Origin: Sipunculus nudus | Taxonomy: Eukaryota; Annelida; Sipuncula; Golfingiida; Sipunculidae | Direction of reading: 5' to 3' | Assembly (NCBI GenBank): GCA_026874595.1 | Contig: CM049308.1 | Location: forward strand, 11,371,501 to 11,435,500 | Length of the DNA stretch: 64,000 nt | In this document: positions 12,501 through 23,184 of the stretch, one piece after another | Layout of the letters: each line of letters begins with the position of its first letter | Position numbering within the stretch: the stretch's first letter is position 1 | Notes under the pieces: model-generated | What the model was told of the DNA's origin: nothing | Seen by the model: only the letters and a program-made list of their open reading frames with translations | Databases searched by the model: none | Program-made: the position numbers and the translations under genes

Positions 12501-14349
12501 AAGGTATTTCTGGAGGACCATTGGCCTGTGTATCATCTTAAATGATATACTACATCTGTCTGTCAAGTTACAGACTGTCACACAATTTTAATTAATCACA
12601 GGTAAATATTTGGTACTGTATTATCATTATGAAAGGTAAAATAATAAATACAGATAATTACATAATAATTATAATATACAATGTATTTCATGCATATTGT
12701 ATGTAGTATATATTTAATATATGTCATTCAGTCAATACTTATCAAAGACTGATGATATATTATATAATATGTAAAACAAATGTTTATGGTAATAGACTAT
12801 CATTATATGATATCAGATGTGAAATATGTGGATATAAGCATGATGGGTGATATATGATAATATATATTACATCATATACATAAAACAAGTTGAAACGACC
12901 ATTTAACACTAAAAAGTTGACAATTTTCAATGTACAGGTTGAAAATGTAATACTAGTATAAACATAAATAATTTGTAAAAGTTTGCAGTTGAATTTAAGC
13001 AAACTATTCTGCTATATTAATCATGTACAAGTATTGACATCAATTACAGGCTGAAGTGTTTTACTGTTGTTGTAACAGATTAAGATGCAGCATGTTCAGT
13101 GGTTGGTATGTTTGTACCCAGGACAGAGAATTTCGGATTCCTATTTTAATGACTCCGTGGGAGAGCTATAGTGATCAGACTTGAGTGTCATGATGTTTAC
13201 CTGTAGAAGTACCTTAGACACGTTAATCGTTTTAGTGTCAGTTCCTGGGTCACCTGTCAAGAGTCACCAATCACAGACAGGCATTTCATGAATGCTAGTT
13301 ATCCACTTTTGTGTCTGTCCCATCCACTCCAGCTAGGCCTGCACATAGAAGTGCAAACTGGTCACATTCTTAAATCAACATATTTATATACAAACATGAA
13401 TAATTCCATAACTAAAACTTTACTTTGCTGATTTTGATTATGATATGTAAATAAACTGATAAATGATTTAAAGAAAAAATGAATAAAATAGCAACTGTAA
13501 TTGGAATAAAATCACATTTCTGGCCCTGCTGTAACCTTTAAATTAGCAGATTATGAATATTCCTCCGCAAATTTGTAATTGTTAAATTCAAAATGAAAGC
13601 TGTGTTACTTTATGGAAACTAAAATTGTGTCAGGTTACAGTAAAATATACCTTAAAGGATCATCAGTGTATATCCTATGCCAAATTTAAGAAATAGGTAA
13701 ATAACATTTCTGTAGAATCAAGATACTCAAACTGAAATGTCCCTTGGAATCTTTAATTAAATAATTTGTACATAATATGAACAAAAATGTATATATAATA
13801 TAAATCTGATTGGTTAATTAATACTTCATGGCAATTTTTTTCAAAAGTGTAATGACGCTAATAAAAGAAAATTTTTCAACATAGGTAGTTTTAAGGATTA
13901 AAACCAGATGGTGCTGGTAATCAGTAGGGATACCCTTTACCATAGATATGCATCAGATTTAAAGGGCCCCAGTGGAATGCAAATAAGTGCAGTGCTTGCT
14001 GCCAAAAACCTTGTCATTAAACCTCCATGAATGGTGCAAATGCTGTTATTACTCAGATTACATCAAGGGCAAAAATACGCAAGTGTTGCAGTCGTTATTC
14101 ATTCATAACAGAGACTGTTGATAGTGACTTTTTTCATTATTGGCAATATGACCCTTGAATCTGACCTCAGCTTCTTTTTCTGCAATAGAATAAAGCATTT
14201 CCCTTTATTAGCTAAATAGGTGAAATAATTTTCCCGCTGATTTCAGTGTGATGAGACGTGTATAATCTTACATGTTCTCATTTTATATCCTCTCTGTACA
14301 TGCTTGATGATTCTTTTGAAGTATGTTCTTTTTTCTCTTTCTATTACAG
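9531..14349. other. Non-coding DNA; small GC-rich islet at 10780-10800
   Basis: No recognisable exon is present. The segment 9590-9830 resembles mollusc dispersed repeat sequence ('catatctcagcagttgtttg') but its edges are unclear. At 10782-10800, 'catggccgccatcgcggcc' is a small CpG-rich palindrome containing a YY1-like GCCGCCAT core inside AT-rich DNA. A 121-codon frame at 12226-12591 has no family resemblance. 12600-13000 is very AT-rich. Confidence 0.5.
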
Positions 14350-14499
14350 GAATAATAGGAACCACGCTACATGCCTGAAGAGTAGAGGTCAGAGGTCAGG
14401 AAAGCGGGTTGGAAGATAACAGGACAGAGTTACAAGTAGCATCTGGGATGAAGGAAACTTGTAAATGACTTTTGTTCCACCTGGTGTGAAGGAGCAGTG
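14350..14499 (+). other. Candidate non-coding or 5'-UTR exon
   Basis: A strong acceptor (polypyrimidine tract ending in CTATTACAG, AG at 14348-14349) is followed about 150 bp later by a donor-like CAGTG|GTAAAC (GT at about 14500). The interval is less AT-rich than its surroundings. It contains only very short frames (ATG at 14371 and 14449), so if it is an exon it would be untranslated or belong to a long non-coding RNA. Without transcript data this is a weak call; chance sites are possible. Confidence 0.25.
14386..14398 (+). promoter_or_regulatory. Perfect DR1 nuclear-receptor site
   Basis: AGGTCA-G-AGGTCA is a perfect direct repeat of the nuclear receptor half-site with one-base spacing. 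This is the consensus bound by RXR heterodimers, HNF4 and COUP-TF type receptors. It sits inside the candidate exon at 14350-14499. Function is inferred from the motif only. Confidence 0.35.
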
Positions 14500-15171
14500 G
14501 TAAACATATGTATGCTTTGATGTCAGTACAAAATACTCTCCAAACATTAAATGCAGTCATAACCTCTATGCATATACAAGTGACCTATGAAATAGACTAG
14601 TTTTTTGTGAATTGGTTAACAATCATAATAGCACACTCCAACCAGATGTTGTATTTTTGGGGAAAACCTTTCAGCTGCTCTAATATTGTTTGAAAACCTA
14701 AAGTTAATATAGAAAGTTACATCTATTACATTAAGGAAACAGGAATTATTACGAAATTATATATTCTCCTTAGAACATTTTTGTGTTTTATATATGTGTT
14801 CAGTTTACATGACTCGGATGTGCATATAATGTCTTCTTTATCAAATGCCTCATATTTATAAATATAATTACTCATAGCCAATCACTCATGGGATGTAGTA
14901 TTAAAAATGTATGAAACAATAATTAAAGGTTAAGTTAATAAGCTGGAGATTATGTTGGTAGGCTATGGTTACTTGGCTGTAAGACTTTGGAGTCTCTGTC
15001 AGTGATTTGTGCTGGTGGTCTCTGAACCAGAACAGGGCTTGAAGTCACCATCTGTATGGTTGCCAGCAGTCAGGGAAAAAATTATTTTTCCACGGTCAGG
15101 GAAAAGTCAGGGAATTTCCTAAAAGGACAGGGGAGTTTGTGATAAATAAGTAAGTTAGGCACAAGTCTGGG

Positions 15172-15560
15172 AATTTTTAGCTCAGCTGACTGAAAGTCAT
15201 TTGGTGTGCTTATGGGTCTTGATGAACTTGAGCATGAACTATGATGCCACCTACATTATCTTAATTAGTTGCCTGTGCAAGAACATATTGTCAACATGTC
15301 AACTGGCTGATAACTCTGATATCTGAGTGTAAGTTTCCTTGAAGATGACAGTGCAAGTTCCAAATTTCTAGTTAAAGTTTGTTTTGCTTCCGCAGTATTC
15401 CATTTATAATGTTCAAATAAGCATTTGGTTTGGGTTAGCAATAGAATGATGTTTTTAGACCTAATTTGAATATGTTTATCCTTAAAAACCAGCTAAAAGC
15501 GAAGGAATAGTCAGGGAAAAGTGGGGGAATTTTTTTTCAGAGATGGCTGCTGGCTACCCT
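15172..15560 (+). repeat. Repeat relic beginning with the TTTTTAGCTCAG hairpin half
   Basis: It starts with TTTTTAGCTCAGCTGACT then 'gaaagtcatttgg', matching the hairpin at 4401 and the reverse complement of 32455-32497. The following sequence does not match family A or carry an ACGG tract, so it is a third body type behind the same end. The words 'cagggaaaagtcagggaatt' (about 15100) and 'cagggaaaagtgggggaatt' (about 15510) flank it. Confidence 0.5.
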
Positions 15561-16167
15561 GATCTGGTTGGTTTGATGACAGACTCCGGTTTTAAAGAGT
15601 GAAATAATATTCAATTAGAAAAGTAAATGAGTTACTGTTTTTATAACCATCACTGTATAAACATTAGATCTTACTCAGAGGAAATGGTATTTAAAGATCT
15701 GCACTGTTATAATGACTTGTTATCACACTTGCCAATATTGATTATCAGTATCTATCTGTGATTTTTCAAGAAAAAATTGGGACTTGAGAGCAGGAGACTG
15801 TCTATAGTGATTATATTTACTGGGTTTTGGATCAGTGCTGATAAAATACTGATGTTTTTTAATTAAAGGCAGATTTGGAAGATTAATTTTTAAAAAATGC
15901 CCGTCAAGGAACCTGGCCTTAGGTTAGCGATGGTTGAGAATTAAATTGTCTCAGCTGCAGTTAAATTACTGTAAAATCTCTCGAGAGACTCATTCTTTAG
16001 TGCAAATATCTCTGTTTATAACAGATTAAGAAAAGGACAAGATCTGGCAGTTATACCTGATATGGAAGTAACATGTGTATAAATCAATAATCTCATTGAT
16101 TTTGTCTGAGCAATCAATAATCATACCAGTCCACTTGTATCAGTGAACATGAAGATATAATCGGGAA
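15561..16167. other. AT-rich non-coding DNA
   Basis: Nothing recognisable is seen beyond AT-rich sequence. Confidence 0.5.
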
Positions 16168-16340
16168 GTCATACATAGATCACTTTTAGACATTATTTTT
16201 TTCATTTAACATTAAAAATCTCAAACAAATTTTGAATATTAATTGTTTAAAAGCTCCAGTTTCTTTTACTGTTATATTCATTTCCAAAACCTGTTTTTCA
16301 CAGTTGTTGTTTTAATATCCATCAGTTGGCTACATTTTCT
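16168..16340 (+). repeat. Duplicated 170-bp segment, copy 1
   Basis: Shares ordered landmarks with 17308-17475: 'gtcatacata', 'aacattaa', 'attaattgt', 'aaaagctccagtttct', 'atattcatttcca' and 'gttttaatatccatc'. The direct orientation and about 1.14-kb offset could mean a local duplication or two insertions of one short repeat. Confidence 0.65.
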
Positions 16341-17307
16341 TCATGTAGAATAATTTGTAATCTTGTTGAAAGAATACATGCTCAGGTACAATTTTTCAGT
16401 TACTTTATATAGACTTTATAAAGATGTTTTACCGGTAGGCCTGGTATTGTAGCAGAATGAAAGGGTGAAAGAGTCAAAATGACATAAATTATAAAGCAAG
16501 TATTCTTACATTAAACCTTAGGCATAACCAAAGCTGACTTTTTTGTCACTATTTACTTGTGCCATATGGAGACATGTACCCTAAGTGTATGATAGGAAGA
16601 GGGTAAGTAAGAGATAATTGGAGAAAGCTGTGATCCTTGACGAGGGTAAGTTGATATGTATATATAGACTTTATTAACAATGACAGTCTACTAGTGATGT
16701 ACCATACATTATCTGTTAAATGTTATTCACACCCTAGGTGTTCCATACAAAAAACAAACTGCAGGTCAGACTCGAGATCTGAAACAGGTTATCTTGTGTG
16801 TATCTGAAGATGTTTGAAGAAGAAGCACTCATTTGTTGATGTGTTGTTGTATTTTTTGAAGGTTTATTGTAATTTGAGATGTCACTTCCTGTGAAAGATA
16901 ATTCGGGTAACCTTAATTCAAAGAAGTGTTCATTATAATTTTTGGGTGGTCAGCAAAGTGCACTAAGATTTGTTCTCAGGTCTTCCGATTTTAAGTTGCT
17001 TTGTTCTGAGTAAGGCCAGTACAGCTGCCTGTGCATGTATTAAGGATGGAACAAAATCATCATTGTATTTACAGGGTTTTAGATAAATTTACATTTGATT
17101 ATATGGTCTTTGTACTGAGTTTTTATTTGCAAACTTAATATAAAAAAAATTCAATGTTACCTGGTAGGTTGATTTGGGTATAAAGAATAGTATCGCATAC
17201 AGATTTTTTTCCATGCCTGTTAAGGTTTTATGAAATATTATGATACAAAAATAACAGCAAGTATAAATGAGTTTATACACCTCAAGAAATGTCACATTTC
17301 ATGTGCT

Positions 17308-17475
17308 AGTCATACATATTTCACTTGTAGAATTTTTGTTTTGTGTAACATTAAGAATCTTGAACAATCCTGACTATTAATTGTAAAAAAGCTCCAGTTT
17401 CTATTACCTTAATATTCATTTCCAGGACCTCTGTTTCACACTTGTTTTAATATCCATCCTCTAGCTTCCTCTTCT
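17308..17475 (+). repeat. Duplicated 170-bp segment, copy 2
   Basis: Partner of 16168-16340, with the same order of conserved words and moderate divergence including small indels. No coding frame is shared between the copies. Confidence 0.65.
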
Positions 17476-19343
17476 TTATTTCTTTCTTTCCTTTTCTAAA
17501 CACATTTCATTTAAAGGTTGTAAATTTTATTTTTACTGCAAGACAGAGACTGGCAATAGAAGTGTTCTTAAAAAACTATAGAGTTGTTATACTTAATAAG
17601 AGTGTCTGCATCATAGGTTTAATCTATGTCTTTTGGCCTAGCATCACTGCCAATATGCCAATTTACATTTTGTGTATGAGTTTACCTGCTGAGCGTCGTG
17701 TAAAGGTTAATCATGGTTATTATCATGATAATGTTCTTGTATGGAACACCAAATGAGTGCTGGACTTTCTATGAGCAGATTGTAGATATAACATACTGGC
17801 ATGTGATAAACATTATGGTATGTAAAAATTATTCATTTGAACAATGTAAAAAAGATGGTTATGTAATACTGAGTTAATCACTTTTGATTTTGCAATCATT
17901 TAAACATAACCCTTTATCTGTATTATGATTTATATAACCTATAAGGTTGGAAACTGCTAGAGTAAACAAGATCTCTTCAAAATCTCAATAATACTGTTTG
18001 GATATGGGAGAAATTATCCCAAGGATTTTATTATGTAACATTATTGAATAAATTATAATGCTTTGTTACTGGAAGTCTGGTTTTTCTTATACACCTTATA
18101 TAATTTGATTTCTTCTACCCAAAGGATTATTATAAAAACTACAATTTTCTCACAGATCAACTAATGTCTCATTGATTACAAATAATCAAGTTTATTTATA
18201 ATGTAATATACCTGCATTGTCACTGTATAAAGTGATATGTTCATGATTTGTTTAATGTTTATACTTATACTTAATTGGTCTGGATGTCCTGTTATGTTAA
18301 AATTCTGTTGGTAAAAAAGTAACATGCACAGTTCAGTTTTTGAGAAAACCTTAGCTTTTGTATTTCTTATTTTGTATGTCTTACTTTTCTAGGAAGTTGG
18401 ACATGACAGTGTTTCTTGTTATTGTAAAGAACATTTTTCCTAGGATAGGATTTTTTTCTTCTCATAATAAGATCATTTTTCTTGCTATCAGAAAAAGATA
18501 TCATATAGCAAAAAATAATATCTTGGGATATTATGATGGAGAAATTTTCTCTGAAGATGAATTAATATATCTTATCCAAAGAAAATCTAGATATTTTTTC
18601 TTGACTTTAAGCATTCTTTCTATAAATCGAGGAAAATATCTTAGGAATTTGTGTCAACAAACAAATTTTCTTTGGAAAAAAATATAATCTTTTTCAATGA
18701 AATGATATTCCGCAGTGACAAAGAGAACAGCTTAGCTTCAGTGTAAAAATTATAACAGGTAACCCAGTTAAATGCTCATTTTTCTCATCAACTATAAAAA
18801 AAACCCCAGTTTGGTTAATAATCAGGACTTTTGCAAAGCTTTAATGTGTGTATGTACCAAACCCTCTTATTCTGAATAGTGATGCCCCATTGAAGGAAAC
18901 GCCTATACAAATAATGCTATTTTGGAATACCGTATTGCTAAAACATACCACCAATGTTTATAACAGAAGAAGGTTGTGCTGACAGGCAGAACTCATGAGG
19001 TGCAAAAGCTCCTATTAACCATAGATTTAGTACATTGTAAATGTTGTGTGAGAATTTTTATATTGTGAAAACTCATATATTACAAATAGTTAATTTATGA
19101 TGAGCACTGATACTTAACAGTTGTTTTTGTAAGTGGGGAGGTCCAACCTAAGCATTCAATGCAGGTGTATGAATACTTGGGGGGGGGGGGGATGTTATGA
19201 CATTAACATGTCTTGCTCGATACCTTTAGTTTCTATATTACACCCTGGTATTAATGATGAGAGTGCCACTCCACCATTGTCATGGAATTCATCTGTGGCC
19301 AACACTTTTTTTTTAATTTTTTTGGTGGAAATAACTGCCTCCA
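17476..19343. other. AT-rich DNA with an unassigned 109-codon open frame
   Basis: An open frame at 18358-18687 (+) begins at a TTG. Its first internal ATG gives a shorter product. The translation has a mixed, protein-like middle, but I recognise no family. The DNA is rich in AAGATAT/ATATCTT words, which suggests repeat structure. A 13-base G run is at 19179-19191. Confidence 0.3.
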
Positions 19344-20060
19344 TTTTCAGCTCATCTGAGCTATAGATGTGGTCCTTTGTCCGTCTGTCCATCTGTCTGT
19401 CCGTTAACAGGGCATGTTTTGAAACTGTTGGATCTACGAATCCAAAATTTTGCATACAGTTAGATGTCCCAAAAACCTCCTTCCATCCAGAAAATTGGGT
19501 CACTAGGACTTTGTTCCTTCGAGATATAAGGGAAACCTCTGTTTTCCATAAAAAAGCCATTGTTACACTTCAAGGCTGCCTGATATTAAAACCACTGATC
19601 TGTTTTTAATCAAATTAAGAATTCATATTCTTCCTTACATTTTTTATGAATTTCCCAAAAAAAAGGTCAGTATTGTGTATTGTTTTGAATTTTATGGGCC
19701 CAAATATATTGCAATTTTTTAAATATCAAGAAATATATTTACTCACTTAACTTGAGAATTGCTGAAGCTTGAGACTTTTTTTCAGGGATATAACTTTATT
19801 TAATCAAGATTCAATTGTTTACTCAATATTAGATCTGAATTTGCAATTTTTTTTAAGTTATTAGCATAAATAAAAAATCAATATTTTAAATTTTGTCCAA
19901 CTTTGGCAACGGAACGTTTTTTCCCTGTAAGCACTGTTTTTTTTTTAATTTCACAGCATATATACATAAGGATTTAATCTTTTAAAATCTGACATTTCAG
20001 AAGAACTGATTGAAAAGGGTAGCTTTTCAAGTATTCATACACCATGTCTTGTTGTTTACA
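19344..20060 (+). repeat. Dispersed repeat family A, copy 3
   Basis: Begins with a shortened hairpin ('ttttcagctcatctgagc') and a CCGT/CTGT tract, then follows the family A body: 'ccaaaattttgcatacagtt', 'atattaaaaccactgatctg', 'ttatgggcccaaatatattg' and 'ccaactttggcaacggaacg'. It is about 720 bp and ends in the same 'acaccatgtc' word as copy 1. A 121-codon minus-strand frame across its 5' half is a shadow of repeat sequence. Confidence 0.8.
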
Positions 20061-20924
20061 TCAAGCCCACCTAGTAGTACAGCCCTAACTTGTGTTATGT
20101 AACATACTCAAGGCTTGCCTTGGCTAAAATTGGCCACTACTGGCAGACTTCCCCTCTGCCCTGCCACCCCCCCCCCCCCCAGATGGTGCACAAACTAGAT
20201 GAGTGTTATAATTTTCTGTATTTGATTTATTCTTATTCTAGGCTATGCTACATTTTAGATTTTGTATTGTACCACTAGGGTTACAATGATTAAAGTGCAC
20301 ATTTAATTGTGTCCACAAAGTGGTGTAAAGCTATGCTTAATTTTATAGTGTGGATGTTCATCAGATCAGTAATATCTTACTTCAGAAGAATAAAAACTTC
20401 ACCAGGTGTGAAATTGACTATTAATTCCAGTAATAAATTATAGCTGAGATAGTCATTCACACAATGATATAGTGTGTCCCTCATTCAACCAACAGTGTGT
20501 ATACTTTATTTGAAAAGATGTTTTTATTTTATCAAATTTACTGAATCTTTTATTTCGGTGAATAAAATTAAGCATGGACTGAAAACTCCAATGTACAAAA
20601 TTTTTAATCGTGATTCAAGGAATAATCTTGAAGATGCCATGTGGCATTATTTTCTTTTAAATTCAGTTTAAACATTTGTGATTTAAAAATAATAAAATAT
20701 ATACGTATGCATAATTTGACCCGATATGAGCTACACTCTGGATAAATAATGATTGCAACTTAGAATTCTGATATTTTAACTTATATTTTCAGATTTTTTA
20801 ATTACAAATTTATAAAACTTGTAAATAAAAAAAATGAATCTGATAAAAACTATTAATGGAAAAGTGGATATGCTAAAAAAATAGGCTTTAATATAAACTT
20901 AAACTTAAATGCATTATACCCTTG
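20061..20924. other. AT-rich non-coding DNA with a C14 run
   Basis: A 14-base C run is at 20167-20180. The rest is AT-rich with no coding or repeat identity I can support. Confidence 0.5.
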
Positions 20925-21216
20925 AAAGTGAAATAAAGGTATTAGTCCATTCTGTCCACTTGCCTGTCCATCTGTTAATTTTTCATATGCATCACAGTAT
21001 CTCAATAGTTTTACTGTTTTCCTTCATGACAGTCTTGTCAGAGTATAAGTTTTGCAATCATAAATTTAGAACTATACTCTAACAAAGTAGGAGGGCCCCT
21101 TTCCTCTTAGCTTCTCATATGCTTATATATATGAAAAACATTGCAATAGAATATTTTGCATATGCAAATATTTCAAACTTCAGCTGAGCACCGTGACCCA
21201 TGGGTCCCTTGTTTAT
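20925..21216 (+). repeat. Probable dispersed repeat ending in the 34-bp motif, copy 2
   Basis: The right end 'cagctgagcaccgtgaccca' plus 'tgggtcccttgttt' matches 7008-7042 and the reverse complement of 31275-31310. The left side contains 'ccattctgtccacttgcctg', a degenerate CTGTCC tract. The left boundary is a guess. Confidence 0.45.
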
Positions 21217-22293
21217 GCCCTCTTATCTAATTCTTAACCTTAGTATGTATATCTGCAGAGTTCCATTTTGGTTTAGGACCTACATGACAGGGCGGTAGTA
21301 CTGGCTTCCATTCATATTTCTTTTGAATCCTGGTGTAAAAAAATTGTGTTTATTTGTAGGTTTTTGGTGATACTCTGTCTGTCATGCATCAGTCAAGGGA
21401 TGACCATGATGGGTATAAACTTTGTTCTTTAAAATGGTAGAATTGCAAACTTAATCCCCAAGGCTGTCTCTTCTCATTATGGAATTACAACTAGTGACAT
21501 TTTTTAACTGCTGAATCCCCAGGGGGTGTAATTTTTAGACATGCATACTCTCCTAGGGGGTAGAGTGTTGGTATCAGAAGTAAGAGATAACTGTACCCTA
21601 TCTCCCTGTGGTAAAAGACACATCAGGATTAACACCAATATATACGGGTGTTTTTCAGCATTTTTACGGTGTCATATGCCAAAGGGTTGGTTGCCTAGGT
21701 ATTTTTGGCTAACCAAAGTGTCAACAATAACTTGGTGGAATGCATGTTTAGCAGATTCACAAAACATGGCAAATTCCATTGATCTACAGTGGTATCTCAT
21801 GCAGTCTGCTGGTTTTAATGTTTAACTTTATAATTGATCCACCAAAGTTGTTGGGAATAAATCTCATTTCTATGAGACTACACAAATTTTATATTTGCAA
21901 CAAAATTTCGCACAAATGTTCAATTACTCTTGTGGTAATAATGTTATTTCTAGCCTAATCTAGAATCCTGTGAGGGTAGATCTTTTGTTTTGTCGAAGTC
22001 ATTGTTAATTATTTATCATAGCATCACCTTCTACAAACTATTTTTAAACATCATACTCAGCAAGTATTAAATCTGTGTCTTTGTTATGGACAATTACTAT
22101 TGTTGCTTTATTGTTTGCGAGGGTTTTAGATTTGCATTATTCATGAAAGAATTAATGCAAAAAAATAAAAACTTTGTGAATAAGAGGTCCCATCTTAGAA
22201 GACAAAAGTCTTTCCAGTTTTCAATACTTAGCTTAAAAAGATTGTGTGTTCATAATATTTGATTCAATTAATTCACATAATAATGGTTACAGA
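21217..22293. other. Non-coding DNA
   Basis: A 94-codon frame at 21541-21825 shows no recognisable domain, signal or splice context. Nothing else is identified. Confidence 0.4.
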
Positions 22294-22301
22294 TTTTTAT
22301 G

Positions 22302-23176
22302 GGCTCTAAGACAATTACCCCCCAGACAATTACCCTCCGGACAATTACCCCCTGACAATTACCCCCTGGACAATTACCCCCCAGACAATTACCCCCCAGG
22401 ACAATTACCCCCTTGGACAACTACCCCCCAGACAACTACCCCCCAGACAATTACCCCCCGGACAACTACCCCCTGGACAACTACCCTCATGGTATAATAA
22501 CACTTTCAAAGTACACAAATACAGGTGATAATATTTCAAACCAAGCATAGGTACATACATCATGTGTATTGTAAAAATAGAAAAAAAATCCATTAAATCA
22601 AGTTTTCAGTAGCTTTTTACTAGTTTTAGGCAATGCCTCTCAGTTGATTATATTGTGTATTGTAAAAAAAATTGTAAATATATGGTAAAAAGTTCATTAT
22701 ATGAAATATGCTTTACACTGGCAAGTTGTAAAACAAAAGCTTTGTAAACATATGGTCCATATAACCACCCACAAGCTTACAATATAATTCCACTCAAATA
22801 GGGAATACCATTCATTCTGATCCATTCTTACCAGTCTCTATAAGTAATATCATAATAAGCAATAGCATGATATTATTATCAAAAGTGATTTTCTTTTTAT
22901 TTTTTGTTTGCAATTAATTTTATTTATTTATTTGGCATTCTGTGCTACTCATTAGCAACACAGAATATATTTAAATGTATAACGTGTAATTTAAATGTGT
23001 AATTTATACCATGGGGGTAATTGTCCGGGGGGTAGTTGTCTGGGGGGTAGTTGTCCAAGGGGGTAATTGTCCTGGGGGGTAATTGTCTGGGGGTAATTGT
23101 CTTGGGGGGGGGGGTAATTGTCCAGGGGGTAATTGTCAGGAGGTAATTGTCTGGGGGGTAATTGTCCGGGGGGTAG
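22302..23176. mobile_element. Foldback-type element with inverted minisatellite ends and 8-bp TSD
   Basis: The left arm (about 22311-22492) is a dozen units of 14-15 bp, GACAATTACCCCCC. The right arm (about 23013-23176) is the same array inverted, GGGGGGTAATTGTC. The inner edges also match ('catggtataa' on the left; the reverse complement of 'ttataccatg' on the right). The element is flanked by exact TTTTTATG copies at 22294-22301 and 23177-23184, an 8-bp duplication typical of hAT transposition. The roughly 520-bp centre is AT-rich and encodes nothing. It is non-autonomous and must rely on an outside transposase. Confidence 0.75.
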
Positions 23177-23184
23177 TTTTTATG

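Noticed and set aside
12226-12591. 121-codon frame (+)
   Set aside because: No recognisable family, no splice context, and it does not begin at an ATG.
19195-19560. 121-codon minus-strand frame
   Set aside because: Overlaps family A repeat copy 3; shadow of repeat sequence.
22246-22497. Pro/Thr/Gln-rich repeat protein, and the matching frames at 22945-23190
   Set aside because: Translation of the inverted minisatellite arms of the foldback element.
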